Source: an uncultured Oscillospiraceae bacterium (GTDB lineage: Bacteria; Bacillota; Clostridia; Oscillospirales; Oscillospiraceae). From it: a stretch of DNA of 22,518 bases. The DNA lies in assembly GCA_934646175.1 (NCBI GenBank), contig CAKUEI010000020.1, positions 1-22,518 on the forward strand, read 5' to 3'. Shown piece by piece: positions 8,121-15,103 of the stretch (position 1 is the stretch's first letter; each line of letters begins with the position of its first letter). The notes under the pieces were generated by a model. It saw nothing but the letters and a program-made list of their open reading frames with translations. It was not told the origin of the DNA and did no database searches. The position numbers and the translations under genes were made by a program.

Positions 8121-9502
8121 TTCCCCTCACGCTCCTCTACAAATGCCTTGATATGGTCGATCTGCTCCTGCACCGCTTCCGGTGCGGGGCCGCCGTAAAC
8201 CTTCCGGCCGCCGACGCAGGTCTTCAGCTCCAGTGCCTGATAAACGTCCTCGTCGAAGAGACCAGAGATGGCGCGGAAATCGCGGAGGGTGAGGGTGTCC
8301 AGACTTTCGCCGGTCTTCAGGCACATATGCACCAGCCGGCCTACCACCATGTATGCCTCCCGGAAGGGCATCCCCTTCTTCACCAGATAATCGGCACAGT
8401 CGGTGGCATTGATAAAGCCGCCGGAAGCTGCCCGGGCCATATTCTTGGGCTTCACCGTCAGGGTGTCCACCATGGCAGCAAACACGGGAAGGCAGAGTTC
8501 CACCGTGTCCACTGCGTCAAAGACCGGCTCCTTATCCTCCTGCATATCCTTGTTATAGGCAAGGGGCAGGCCCTTCATGACCGTGAGCAGGGTGATCAGG
8601 CTGCCGTACACCCGACCGGTCTTACCGCGGACCAGCTCGGCCACATCGGGGTTCTTTTTCTGGGGCATGATGGAAGAGCCGGTGGAATAGGCGTCGTCCA
8701 ACTCCACGAACTGGAATTCCCAGCTGCACCAAAGGATGATCTCCTCCGCAAAGCGGCTTAAGTGCATCATGAGGATGGAGCAGGCGGAGAGGAACTCCAA
8801 CGCGAAGTCTCGGTCGGACACCGCGTCCATAGAGTTGTCCGACGGCTTTGCAAAGCCCAGAAGGTGTGCGGTCTCAAACCGGTCCACTGGATAGGTAGAG
8901 GTAGCCAGCGCTCCGGCGCCCAGGGGGCACTCGTCCATGCGCTCCAGGCAGTCCTCCATCCGGGTGACATCCCGGCGGAACATGTTGGCATAGGCCATGA
9001 GCACATGACCGAAAGTGGTGGGCTGCGCCCGCTGCAGGTGGGTATAGCCCGGCATAACGGTGAGCTTATGCTCCTCCGCCTTTTTCACCAGCACCTTTTC
9101 GAGGGAAAGTACCTGCCCGATGATGATGGGGATCTGCTCTTTCACATAAAGGCGGAAATCGGTGGCCACCTGATCGTTCCGGCTGCGGGCGGTGTGCAGC
9201 CGCTTTCCGGTGTCCCCGATGCGCTGGGTGAGCATGGTCTCGATATTCATGTGAATATCTTCGTTCTCCGGGGAGAATTCCACCTGCCCGGCCTCGATGT
9301 CCGCCAGAATGGCCTGAAGTCCCTCGATGATCTTTTCCGCCTCGTGCTCCTCGATGATGCCCTGCTTGCCCAGCATGGCGGCATGGGCCATGGAGCAGCG
9401 GATATCCTCTTCGTACATGCGGGCGTCGAACCCGATGGATGAGTTGAAGTCGTTTACCAGCGTGTCGGTCTCTTTCTGAAAGCGGCCTGCCCAGAGCTTC
9501 AT
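8117..9502 (-). CDS. argH: Argininosuccinate lyase
   Basis: This member of the fumarase/aspartase superfamily splits argininosuccinate into arginine and fumarate, the last step of the pathway; it acts as a cytoplasmic homotetramer. At 461 aa it has normal length. Signatures are SRNDQVATD at 107-115, the catalytic-histidine region GYTHLQRAQP at 152-161, and the mobile loop GSSIMPQKKNPD at 275-286 bearing the catalytic serine. A GGGGGAG box lies 6 nt before the ATG. It follows argG after 93 nt and overlaps argC by 4 nt. Placing the last two steps (argG, argH) at the head of the operon means they depend on the upstream promoter alone. Confidence 0.97.
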   Translation of the reverse strand: MKLWAGRFQKETDTLVNDFNSSIGFDARMYEEDIRCSMAHAAMLGKQGIIEEHEAEKIIEGLQAILADIEAGQVEFSPENEDIHMNIETMLTQRIGDTGKRLHTARSRNDQVATDFRLYVKEQIPIIIGQVLSLEKVLVKKAEEHKLTVMPGYTHLQRAQPTTFGHVLMAYANMFRRDVTRMEDCLERMDECPLGAGALATSTYPVDRFETAHLLGFAKPSDNSMDAVSDRDFALEFLSACSILMMHLSRFAEEIILWCSWEFQFVELDDAYSTGSSIMPQKKNPDVAELVRGKTGRVYGSLITLLTVMKGLPLAYNKDMQEDKEPVFDAVDTVELCLPVFAAMVDTLTVKPKNMARAASGGFINATDCADYLVKKGMPFREAYMVVGRLVHMCLKTGESLDTLTLRDFRAISGLFDEDVYQALELKTCVGGRKVYGGPAPEAVQEQIDHIKAFVEEREGK

Positions 9503-9577
9503 AGTTTCTCCCCCTTAAACATAGAAGGACGGCGGAAGGGCGTTTTTCTGCCCTCCTGCCCGTTCCTTCAAAAGCGG

Positions 9578-9593
9578 CTGCGGAGATCCGCAG
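9578..9593 (-). other. Small hairpin in the argG-argH gap
   Basis: A 6-bp GC-rich inverted repeat (9578-9583 with 9588-9593, 4-nt loop) starts 2 nt after the argG stop. On the minus strand CCGCTTTTG follows, a poor U-tract. It could be a weak partial terminator or an mRNA-processing/stability element that lowers expression of genes after argG. Low certainty. Confidence 0.3.
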
Positions 9594-9595
9594 GC

Positions 9596-10816
9596 TTACT
9601 TTTTCAATTTTCCCTGCTTCATCAGGGCCTGCACCTGAATGGGAAGGCCGAAGAGATTGATGAAGCCCTGGGAGTCCATCTGATTGTAATCGCTTTCGCC
9701 GAAAGTTGCAATATCTTCCGAGTAAAGACTGTACGGAGAGGTGACGCCGGCGTTGATGATGTTGCCCTTATAGAGCTTCAGCTTCACCTGACCGGTAACG
9801 GTCTTCTGGGTAACATCCACGAAGGCGGACAGAGCCTCCCGCAGGGGGGTGAACCACTGGCCGTTGTACACCAGCTCGCCGAAGGTGATGGAAAGCTCCT
9901 CCTTCTTGTGGGCAGTCATCTTGTCCAGGCACAGAGTCTCCAGAATTTCGTGTGCTTTATATAGGATGGTGCCGCCGGGGGTCTCGTACACGCCGCGGCA
10001 CTTCATGCCCACCAGCCGATTCTCCACAATGTCCAGAAGGCCGATGCCGTTTTTTCCGCCCAGCTCGTTCAGGGTGCGGATCACGTCGCTGCCCTTCATC
10101 TTCTTCCCGTCCACCGCCACGGGGATGCCTTCCTCAAAGTCGATGGTGACATAGGTGGGGGCGTCGGGTGCATCCAACGGAGAGACGCTCATCTCCAAGA
10201 AGCCGGGGGTCTCGTACTGCGGCTCGTTGGCGGGATCCTCCAGATCAAGGCCCTCGTGACTGAGGTGCCAGAGGTTCTTGTCCTTGGAATAGTTGGTCTC
10301 CCGGTTGATCTTCAGGGGGATGTTATGCTGCTCGGCATACTCGATCTCCTTCTCCCGGCTGTCCAGCTCCCAAGTCCGCCAGGGAGCGATGACCTTCATC
10401 TCCGGGGCGAAGGCCTTGATGGCCAGCTCGAACCGCACCTGATCGTTGCCTTTGCCGGTGCAGCCGTGGGCGATTGCGTCCGCGCCCTCTTTCTTGGCGA
10501 TCTCTACGATGCGCTTGGCGATGATGGGCCGGGCAAAGGAGGTGCCCAGCAGATAGTTTTCGTACTTGGCCCCTGCCTTCAGAGAGGGGAAAATATACTC
10601 GTCCACAAACTCGTCGGTCAGATCTTCGATGTACAGCTTGGAGGCGCCGGTCTTGATGGCCTTCTCCTCCAGGCCGTCCAGTTCACTGCCCTGCCCCACA
10701 TCAGCGGAGACGGCGATGACTTCGCAGTTATTATAATGTTCCTTCAGCCAGGGGATAATCACCGAGGTATCCAGCCCGCCGGAATAGGCGAGCACTACTT
10801 TCTTAATGTCGGACAT
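9596..10816 (-). CDS. argG: Argininosuccinate synthase
   Basis: This enzyme joins citrulline and aspartate with ATP cleavage to AMP and pyrophosphate, giving argininosuccinate. I placed the start at the ATG at 10816 (406 aa, normal for the family) because GGAGGT lies 9 nt upstream; the open frame extends 23 codons further, into the promoter. The N-type ATP pyrophosphatase loop SGGLDTS is at residues 12-18. YENYLLGTSFARP (85-97) and HGCTGKGNDQVRFE (117-130) are characteristic of citrulline/aspartate binding. It is the first gene of the operon and sits directly behind a consensus promoter with ArgR-box-like palindromes, so it is probably repressed by arginine. Confidence 0.97.
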   Translation of the reverse strand: MSDIKKVVLAYSGGLDTSVIIPWLKEHYNNCEVIAVSADVGQGSELDGLEEKAIKTGASKLYIEDLTDEFVDEYIFPSLKAGAKYENYLLGTSFARPIIAKRIVEIAKKEGADAIAHGCTGKGNDQVRFELAIKAFAPEMKVIAPWRTWELDSREKEIEYAEQHNIPLKINRETNYSKDKNLWHLSHEGLDLEDPANEPQYETPGFLEMSVSPLDAPDAPTYVTIDFEEGIPVAVDGKKMKGSDVIRTLNELGGKNGIGLLDIVENRLVGMKCRGVYETPGGTILYKAHEILETLCLDKMTAHKKEELSITFGELVYNGQWFTPLREALSAFVDVTQKTVTGQVKLKLYKGNIINAGVTSPYSLYSEDIATFGESDYNQMDSQGFINLFGLPIQVQALMKQGKLKK

Positions 10817-10849
10817 GGCGTTTCGACCTCCGTTTTTTATGTTGGAGAC

Positions 10850-10878
10850 AGTGTAACACTTCTTTCCGTCAGTTTCAA
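10850..10878 (-). promoter_or_regulatory. Main promoter of the arginine operon
   Basis: On the minus strand TTGAAA (10873-10878) and TACACT (10850-10855) are exactly 17 bp apart. The start would be near 10843, leaving a short leader of about 27 nt that carries the GGAGGT of argG. Confidence 0.75.
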
Positions 10879-10887
10879 TGGGCAATT

Positions 10888-10901
10888 AGAATAAATATTC
10901 T
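10888..10901. promoter_or_regulatory. Candidate ArgR operator near the argG -35
   Basis: AGAATAAATATTCT has 6-bp inverted arms (AGAATA/TATTCT). It matches the ARG-box layout of TNAAT, four A/T bases, ATTNA with one change per arm. It begins 9 bp upstream of the argG -35, a sensible place for a repressor-activator. ArgR/AhrC binding is inferred from family knowledge. Confidence 0.55.
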
Positions 10902-10951
10902 GTTTAATCCCGCAGTATTTGGGTATTTTCTCTATTTATATTCATTATTCA

Positions 10952-10975
10952 ATTCATAATATGAATATTATTCAT
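10952..10975. promoter_or_regulatory. Tandem ArgR-like half-sites between argG and galE
   Basis: Three 6-bp half-sites alternate in orientation at 3-bp spacing: ATTCAT (10952-10957), ATGAAT (10961-10966) and ATTCAT (10970-10975). The second pair, ATGAAT-ATT-ATTCAT, resembles an ARG box with a centre one base short. The cluster is about 74 bp from the palindrome at 10888-10901 (centre to centre) and 23 bp upstream of the galE -35, so it may serve either gene. Confidence 0.45.
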
Positions 10976-10998
10976 TTCAAGGTGTTTCATGATTCCCA

Positions 10999-11027
10999 TT
11001 GCACCTTTTCCCCCGCCATGTTATACT
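10999..11027 (+). promoter_or_regulatory. galE promoter
   Basis: TTGCAC (10999-11004), 17 bp, TATACT (11022-11027). The start would be near 11034, with GGAGG at 11053-11057 and the galE ATG 8 nt later. It diverges from the argG promoter. Confidence 0.7.
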
Positions 11028-11065
11028 GGGCAAAACGAAAAACAGTGGAAACGGAGGCTTGACTC

Positions 11066-12046
11066 ATGTCTATTTTGGTGACCGGCGGCGCCGGTTATAT
11101 CGGAAGCCACTGTGTGGCTTCCCTGCTGGAAAAAGGCTATGACGTTGCGGTGATCGACTGCGGCGGCCATCCCGCATCCCTGAAAGGCGGGCGGCTTTAT
11201 CAGGGCAACCTGCTGGATAAGGGATTCGTGCGCAGCGTGTTCCAAAAGGAACAGGTGGAAGCGGTCATCCACTTCGCCGCTTACTCTCTGGTGGGTGAAA
11301 GCATGCAGGTGCCGGAAAAGTACTTCGGCAACAATGTGGGTGGTGCCCTGAACCTCATCGATGTCATGCTGGAATTCAAAACGCCCTACCTGGTGTTCTC
11401 CTCCACGGCGGCCACCTTCGGCGAGCCGAAGCAGGTGCCCATTGAGGACTTTGATCCTCAGGTGCCCACCAACCCCTACGGCGAGAGCAAGCTCATCATC
11501 GAAAAAATGCTGAAATGGAACGACACGGCCCATGGGCTGAAATACTGTGCCCTGCGGTATTTCAACGTGGCGGGCGCGTGGCATGATGGCTCCATCGGTG
11601 AGGATCACCGGCCGGAGACCCATCTGATCCCCGTCATCCTTCAGGTGGCGCAGGGCAAGCGGAACCAGCTGAAGCTGTTCGGCACCGACTATCCCACGGA
11701 GGACGGCACCTGTGTGCGCGACTACATCCACGTGGAGGACCTCATTGACGCCCACCTGCTGGCGCTGGAGTATCTGAAAAAGGGCAACCCATCCACCGCC
11801 TTCAATCTGGGCAACGGCAAGGGCTTCTCCAACCGGCAGATCATCGAGGCCGCCCGGAAGGTGACCGGGCATCCCATCCCCGTCATCGAAGAGGGGCGCC
11901 GTGCTGGCGACCCCGCCGTGCTGATCGCATCCAGCAAGCGGGCCATGGAAATTCTAGGCTGGCAGCCCAAGCACACCGATGTGGAGGACGTGATCGCCTC
12001 CGCCTGGAAGTGGCACTCCACTCATCCGGACGGCTACGGCGACTAA
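11066..12046 (+). CDS. galE: UDP-glucose 4-epimerase
   Basis: This short-chain dehydrogenase/reductase-family enzyme interconverts UDP-glucose and UDP-galactose with bound NAD+, for galactose use and for cell-surface glycan precursors. The protein is 326 aa, typical length. The Rossmann glycine motif GGAGYIGSH is at 7-15. The catalytic triad region is SSTAATFG (112-119) plus Y138xxxK142 in NPYGESK, and RYFNVAGA (164-171) is a GalE signature. The ATG follows GGAGG by 8 nt. It has its own promoter and a strong terminator, so it appears monocistronic. No galK, galT or glycan cluster is adjacent, which points to a housekeeping role in UDP-sugar supply rather than a Leloir operon. Activity on UDP-GlcNAc cannot be excluded. 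Confidence 0.95.
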   Translation: MSILVTGGAGYIGSHCVASLLEKGYDVAVIDCGGHPASLKGGRLYQGNLLDKGFVRSVFQKEQVEAVIHFAAYSLVGESMQVPEKYFGNNVGGALNLIDVMLEFKTPYLVFSSTAATFGEPKQVPIEDFDPQVPTNPYGESKLIIEKMLKWNDTAHGLKYCALRYFNVAGAWHDGSIGEDHRPETHLIPVILQVAQGKRNQLKLFGTDYPTEDGTCVRDYIHVEDLIDAHLLALEYLKKGNPSTAFNLGNGKGFSNRQIIEAARKVTGHPIPVIEEGRRAGDPAVLIASSKRAMEILGWQPKHTDVEDVIASAWKWHSTHPDGYGD

Positions 12047-12060
12047 ACGGAAAATAAAAA

Positions 12061-12093
12061 AGAGGCCATGCCGTTTTTTACGGCATGGCCTCT
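12061..12093 (+). terminator. galE terminator
   Basis: A perfect 14-bp stem (12061-12074 with 12080-12093), a T5 loop and a downstream T-run. A-runs precede it, so it is also good in the reverse direction and can back up the ferredoxin terminator next to it. Confidence 0.95.
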
Positions 12094-12105
12094 TTTTGAA
12101 ACGGA

Positions 12106-12137
12106 AAAGGGCGCACTGCAAATGCAGCGCGCCCTTT
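12106..12137 (-). terminator. Ferredoxin gene terminator
   Basis: A long hairpin: 9-bp outer arms (12106-12114 with 12129-12137), one A/C mismatch, then a 5-bp inner stem CTGCA/TGCAG. On the minus strand it is followed by a short T-run. It lies 24 nt after the ferredoxin stop and 12 nt from the galE terminator. Confidence 0.8.
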
Positions 12138-12161
12138 GATTTCTCATTGCGGAATGGGAAA

Positions 12162-12332
12162 TCAGCCCTCACGGTCAACCGCGTCGGCGGGGCAGTTCAT
12201 CTGGCAGGAACCGCACTGAACGCAGGTATCCTGATTGATGATATAATGCTCGTCGCCCTGAGTGATGGCATCCACGGGGCAGTTGGCGGCACACAGACCG
12301 CAGCTGACACAGTTGGAATTGATGGTAAACAT
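12162..12332 (-). CDS. 2[4Fe-4S] ferredoxin
   Basis: This 56-residue clostridial-type ferredoxin is a low-potential electron carrier for anaerobic oxidoreductases and hydrogenases in the cytoplasm. Two CxxCxxCxxxCP cluster motifs are complete: C8, C11, C14, C18 and C37, C40, C43, C47. The two halves are pseudo-symmetric (CVSCGLCAANCP and CVQCGSCQMNCP). I chose the ATG at 12332 because GGAGGT stands 8 nt upstream; the frame extends 10 codons further without a better site. It is a single gene between galE and clpC with its own promoter and terminator. Its redox partner cannot be deduced from the neighbourhood. Confidence 0.95.
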   Translation of the reverse strand: MFTINSNCVSCGLCAANCPVDAITQGDEHYIINQDTCVQCGSCQMNCPADAVDREG

Positions 12333-12362
12333 TTGGGTACACCTCCATTCATACATACCCAC

Positions 12363-12390
12363 ATTTTAGCATGTTTTTTTGAAATTGCAA
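12363..12390 (-). promoter_or_regulatory. Ferredoxin promoter
   Basis: On the minus strand TTGCAA (12385-12390), 16 bp, TAAAAT (12363-12368). The start would be near 12356, giving a leader of about 24 nt. I could not identify a matching plus-strand promoter for clpC in the same 163-nt gap, nor a CIRCE or CtsR repeat. Confidence 0.6.
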
Positions 12391-12495
12391 TCCAAAATTT
12401 CGCTCGTTTCCCCGGGATTTTTCTCCTTTTTCCGGTTAGGCATGCCTTTCTTTGGGGAGAATAGCTCCAGCAAATTCCACGGGAGGGACAAGGGC

Positions 12496-14946
12496 ATGCA
12501 CAGAACGAAATTCACCCCCGGCGCACAGGCGGCCCTGCTGCGTGCGCAGGAGCATTCCGCCCGCCTGGGGCACGGATACGTGGGGACAGAGCACCTGCTG
12601 CTGGGGCTTTCCGATGACGGGGCGGCCGGGCGCATTCTCCGTATTGCCGGTCTTGGATCGGAAAAGATCCGCCGGGCGGTTGCAGAGCTGGTGGGGGTAG
12701 GCACCCCAGGGCACGGCCCCTCTCAGGGCCTGACTCCCTGCTGCCGCCGGGCGGTGGAGCTGGCCGCGGCGGCGGCCGACGACTTCGGACGGGACAGCGT
12801 AGACGAAACCCATCTGCTGCTGGGCCTTCTGCGTGAGGAAGACGGTGCGGCCGCCCGGCTTGCCTCCGATTTGGGTGTCGACCCGGCATCCCTGCTGCGG
12901 GAGACTTTGAACGCCGCGGGCGTTCCCCTTCCCCGTAGCGCCTGGCCCCGGGAAAAGGAGCCGCCTTTGAAGGAGCAGGCCGCCCCCGTGGGGCGTCTGC
13001 TGGAGCAGTTCGCCCGGGACCTGACCCGGCAGGCAGGCAACGGACTGCTGGACCCGGTGATCGGCCGGGAGGCGGAGCTGGAGCACGTGATATGCATCCT
13101 CTCCCGTCGAACGAAGAACAACCCTGCCCTCATTGGCGAGCCGGGGGTGGGCAAGACCGCTGTGGCGGAGGCGTTGGCCCTGCGTATGGCGGAAGGCACG
13201 GTGCCCGAAGGGCTGAAGGGCAAGCGGCTGTTTGCCCTTGACCTCACCGCCATGGTGGCGGGCACCAAGTACCGCGGAGAATTTGAAGAGCGGGTGAAGA
13301 AGCTGCTGCTGGAGGTAAAAAAGGCAGGCAACGTCATCCTGATGCTGGACGAGCTGCACACCATCATGGGCGCGGGCAGCGCCGAAGGGGCCATCGACGC
13401 CGCCAACATTCTAAAGCCCGCCCTGGGCCGGGGAGAGCTGCAGGTCATCGGTGCCACCACTCTTGCCGAATACCGCCGGCACATCGAAAAGGACGCGGCG
13501 CTGGAGCGGCGGTTCCAGCCGGTGCTGGTGAAAGAGCCGGACCGGAAAACCGCCCTTGCCATTCTCCGGGGATTGAAGGAACGGTATGAAAGTCATCACC
13601 ATCTGCACATCGGGGAGGACGCCATGGAGGCTGCGGTGGACCTCTCCTGCCGGTACCTGCCGGAGCGGTTCCTCCCCGACAAGGCCATTGACCTCATGGA
13701 CGAAGCCGCTGCCCGGGTGCACACCGGTCAGCCCGCCCCGCCGGAAGAGCTGCATGAGCTGATAGAGCGGCGGCGAAAGGCAGGTACAGAAAAGGACAGG
13801 GCCATCCGCGCCCAGGATTTTGAAAAAGCCGCCCGCCTGCGGGACGCGGAGGAGAGCTTCCGTCTTCAATACGAAGAAGCACAGCGGCAATTTCGGGAGA
13901 CCTGCCGCCGCAGAACGGTCACCCGGGAGGACGTGGCTGCGGTGGTGTCCGCCTGGACGGGTATCCCCGCCGAAGCGCTGTCGGAAGAGGAAAGCCGGAA
14001 GCTCACCGCGCTGGAAGAGACCCTGCACCGGCGGGTGATTGGGCAGGAAGAGGCGGTACACGCCGTATCCGCCGCCATTCGCCGCAGCCGGGTGGGACTG
14101 GGGGACTCAAAGCGCCCCGTGGGCACCTTTCTCTTCCTCGGGCCGACAGGAGTGGGCAAAACGGAGCTGTGCCGCGCCCTGGCGGAGGCGCTGTTCGGCA
14201 GCGAGGAAAGTCTCATCCGTTTCGACATGTCGGAATATATGGAAAAGCACACTGTCTCCCGCCTGCTGGGCGCGCCGCCGGGATACGCGGGCTATGAGGA
14301 GGGCGGTCTTCTGACGGAAAAGATCCGGCGGAAGCCCTACAGCGTGGTGCTGTTCGACGAGATCGAAAAGGCCCACGAGGACGTGTGGAACGTGCTGCTG
14401 CAAATCATGGAGGACGGCGCGGTGACCGATGCTCAGGGGCGGAAGGCTGACTTCCGCAGCGCGGTGATCGTTATGACCAGCAACGTCGGCGCACGGCACC
14501 TGACACGGCGGGTGTCGCTGGGCTTTACCGACGGCGGCCGGGATGCAGACGGCGTTCGGGACGGAAAAACTGCGGCCGCGCTGGTGTCCGCCGATTTGAA
14601 AAAGACCTTCCGGCCGGAATTTCTGAACCGGGTGGACGAACAGGTGGTGTTCCGCGCCCTCACACGGGCGGAGACCGGGCAGATCGCGGAGTTGATGCTC
14701 GCCGGGTTAAGGCAGAAGCTGGAAGCGCTGGGGGTGCATTTATCAGCGGAGGAAGATGCCGTCCGGGAGCTGATCCGGCTGGGGTTCGACCCCGATCTGG
14801 GGGCGCGGCCCCTGCGCCGCGCCCTGCGGAAATGGGCGGAGGACCCCCTTGCCGACCTGTTGTTGTCCGGTGCACTGAAAAAGGGCATGACGGCGTGCCT
14901 TACCCTTCAGAACGGCACGCTTTGTGTTCTTCCTGAAAAAAATTAG
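12496..14946 (+). CDS. clpC: ATP-dependent Clp protease ATPase subunit ClpC
   Basis: This HSP100-family unfoldase (AAA+) feeds proteins to the ClpP peptidase. Start chosen at the ATG at 12496 (816 aa, usual ClpC length), with GGGAGG 9 nt upstream. Two Clp_N repeats fill residues 1-145. D1 has Walker A GEPGVGKT (214-221) and Walker B ending D285-E286. A UVR-like motif lies in the middle region (about 431-455, QDFEKAARLRDAEE), which marks ClpC rather than ClpB or ClpA. D2 has Walker A GPTGVGKT (549-556) and Walker B ending D621-E622, followed by a C-terminal D2-small domain. In Bacillus, clpC sits in a ctsR-mcsA-mcsB-clpC operon; here it stands alone, so its regulation is probably different. 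Long antisense frames over it are shadows. Confidence 0.95.
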   Translation: MHRTKFTPGAQAALLRAQEHSARLGHGYVGTEHLLLGLSDDGAAGRILRIAGLGSEKIRRAVAELVGVGTPGHGPSQGLTPCCRRAVELAAAAADDFGRDSVDETHLLLGLLREEDGAAARLASDLGVDPASLLRETLNAAGVPLPRSAWPREKEPPLKEQAAPVGRLLEQFARDLTRQAGNGLLDPVIGREAELEHVICILSRRTKNNPALIGEPGVGKTAVAEALALRMAEGTVPEGLKGKRLFALDLTAMVAGTKYRGEFEERVKKLLLEVKKAGNVILMLDELHTIMGAGSAEGAIDAANILKPALGRGELQVIGATTLAEYRRHIEKDAALERRFQPVLVKEPDRKTALAILRGLKERYESHHHLHIGEDAMEAAVDLSCRYLPERFLPDKAIDLMDEAAARVHTGQPAPPEELHELIERRRKAGTEKDRAIRAQDFEKAARLRDAEESFRLQYEEAQRQFRETCRRRTVTREDVAAVVSAWTGIPAEALSEEESRKLTALEETLHRRVIGQEEAVHAVSAAIRRSRVGLGDSKRPVGTFLFLGPTGVGKTELCRALAEALFGSEESLIRFDMSEYMEKHTVSRLLGAPPGYAGYEEGGLLTEKIRRKPYSVVLFDEIEKAHEDVWNVLLQIMEDGAVTDAQGRKADFRSAVIVMTSNVGARHLTRRVSLGFTDGGRDADGVRDGKTAAALVSADLKKTFRPEFLNRVDEQVVFRALTRAETGQIAELMLAGLRQKLEALGVHLSAEEDAVRELIRLGFDPDLGARPLRRALRKWAEDPLADLLLSGALKKGMTACLTLQNGTLCVLPEKN

Positions 14947-14983
14947 GCCCATGGGGGCGGAAAAGTTTCCGCCCCCATGGGCC
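14946..14983 (+). terminator. clpC terminator
   Basis: An 18-bp perfect inverted repeat (14946-14963 with 14966-14983) with a 2-nt nominal loop starts at the last base of the clpC stop codon. Only TTT follows, so the tail is weak although the stem is very stable. Confidence 0.75.
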
Positions 14984-15031
14984 TTTCGCCGGGACAGGGG
15001 AAGAAAATCCGCATTTTTTTGCTGATAGTCG

Positions 15032-15060
15032 TTGCAACGGCGCACAGGCTATTATATAAT
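15032..15060 (+). promoter_or_regulatory. Promoter of the glnS unit
   Basis: TTGCAA (15032-15037), 17 bp, perfect TATAAT (15055-15060). The predicted start is about 15067, at the first base of an inverted repeat. Confidence 0.8.
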
Positions 15061-15066
15061 GTAGGG

Positions 15067-15081
15067 TACGCTTTAAGCGTA
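15067..15081. promoter_or_regulatory. Palindrome at the glnS transcription start
   Basis: TACGCTT-T-AAGCGTA, a perfect 7-bp inverted repeat around one T, lies at the predicted start and 22 nt before the glnS ATG. It could be a repressor operator or a small 5' hairpin (5-bp stem, 5-nt loop). No known family matched by eye. Confidence 0.4.
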
Positions 15082-15103
15082 AGTACTAAAGGGAGTGAAC
15101 ACC

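Noticed and set aside
12379..12495. Longer N-terminus for clpC starting at 12379
   Set aside because: The extra 39 residues are not Clp-like, and the ATG at 12496 with GGGAGG begins exactly at the conserved Clp_N domain.
14984..15103. Possible T-box leader before glnS
   Set aside because: The predicted leader is under 40 nt and lacks specifier, T-box and terminator elements. Only a promoter and a short palindrome are seen.
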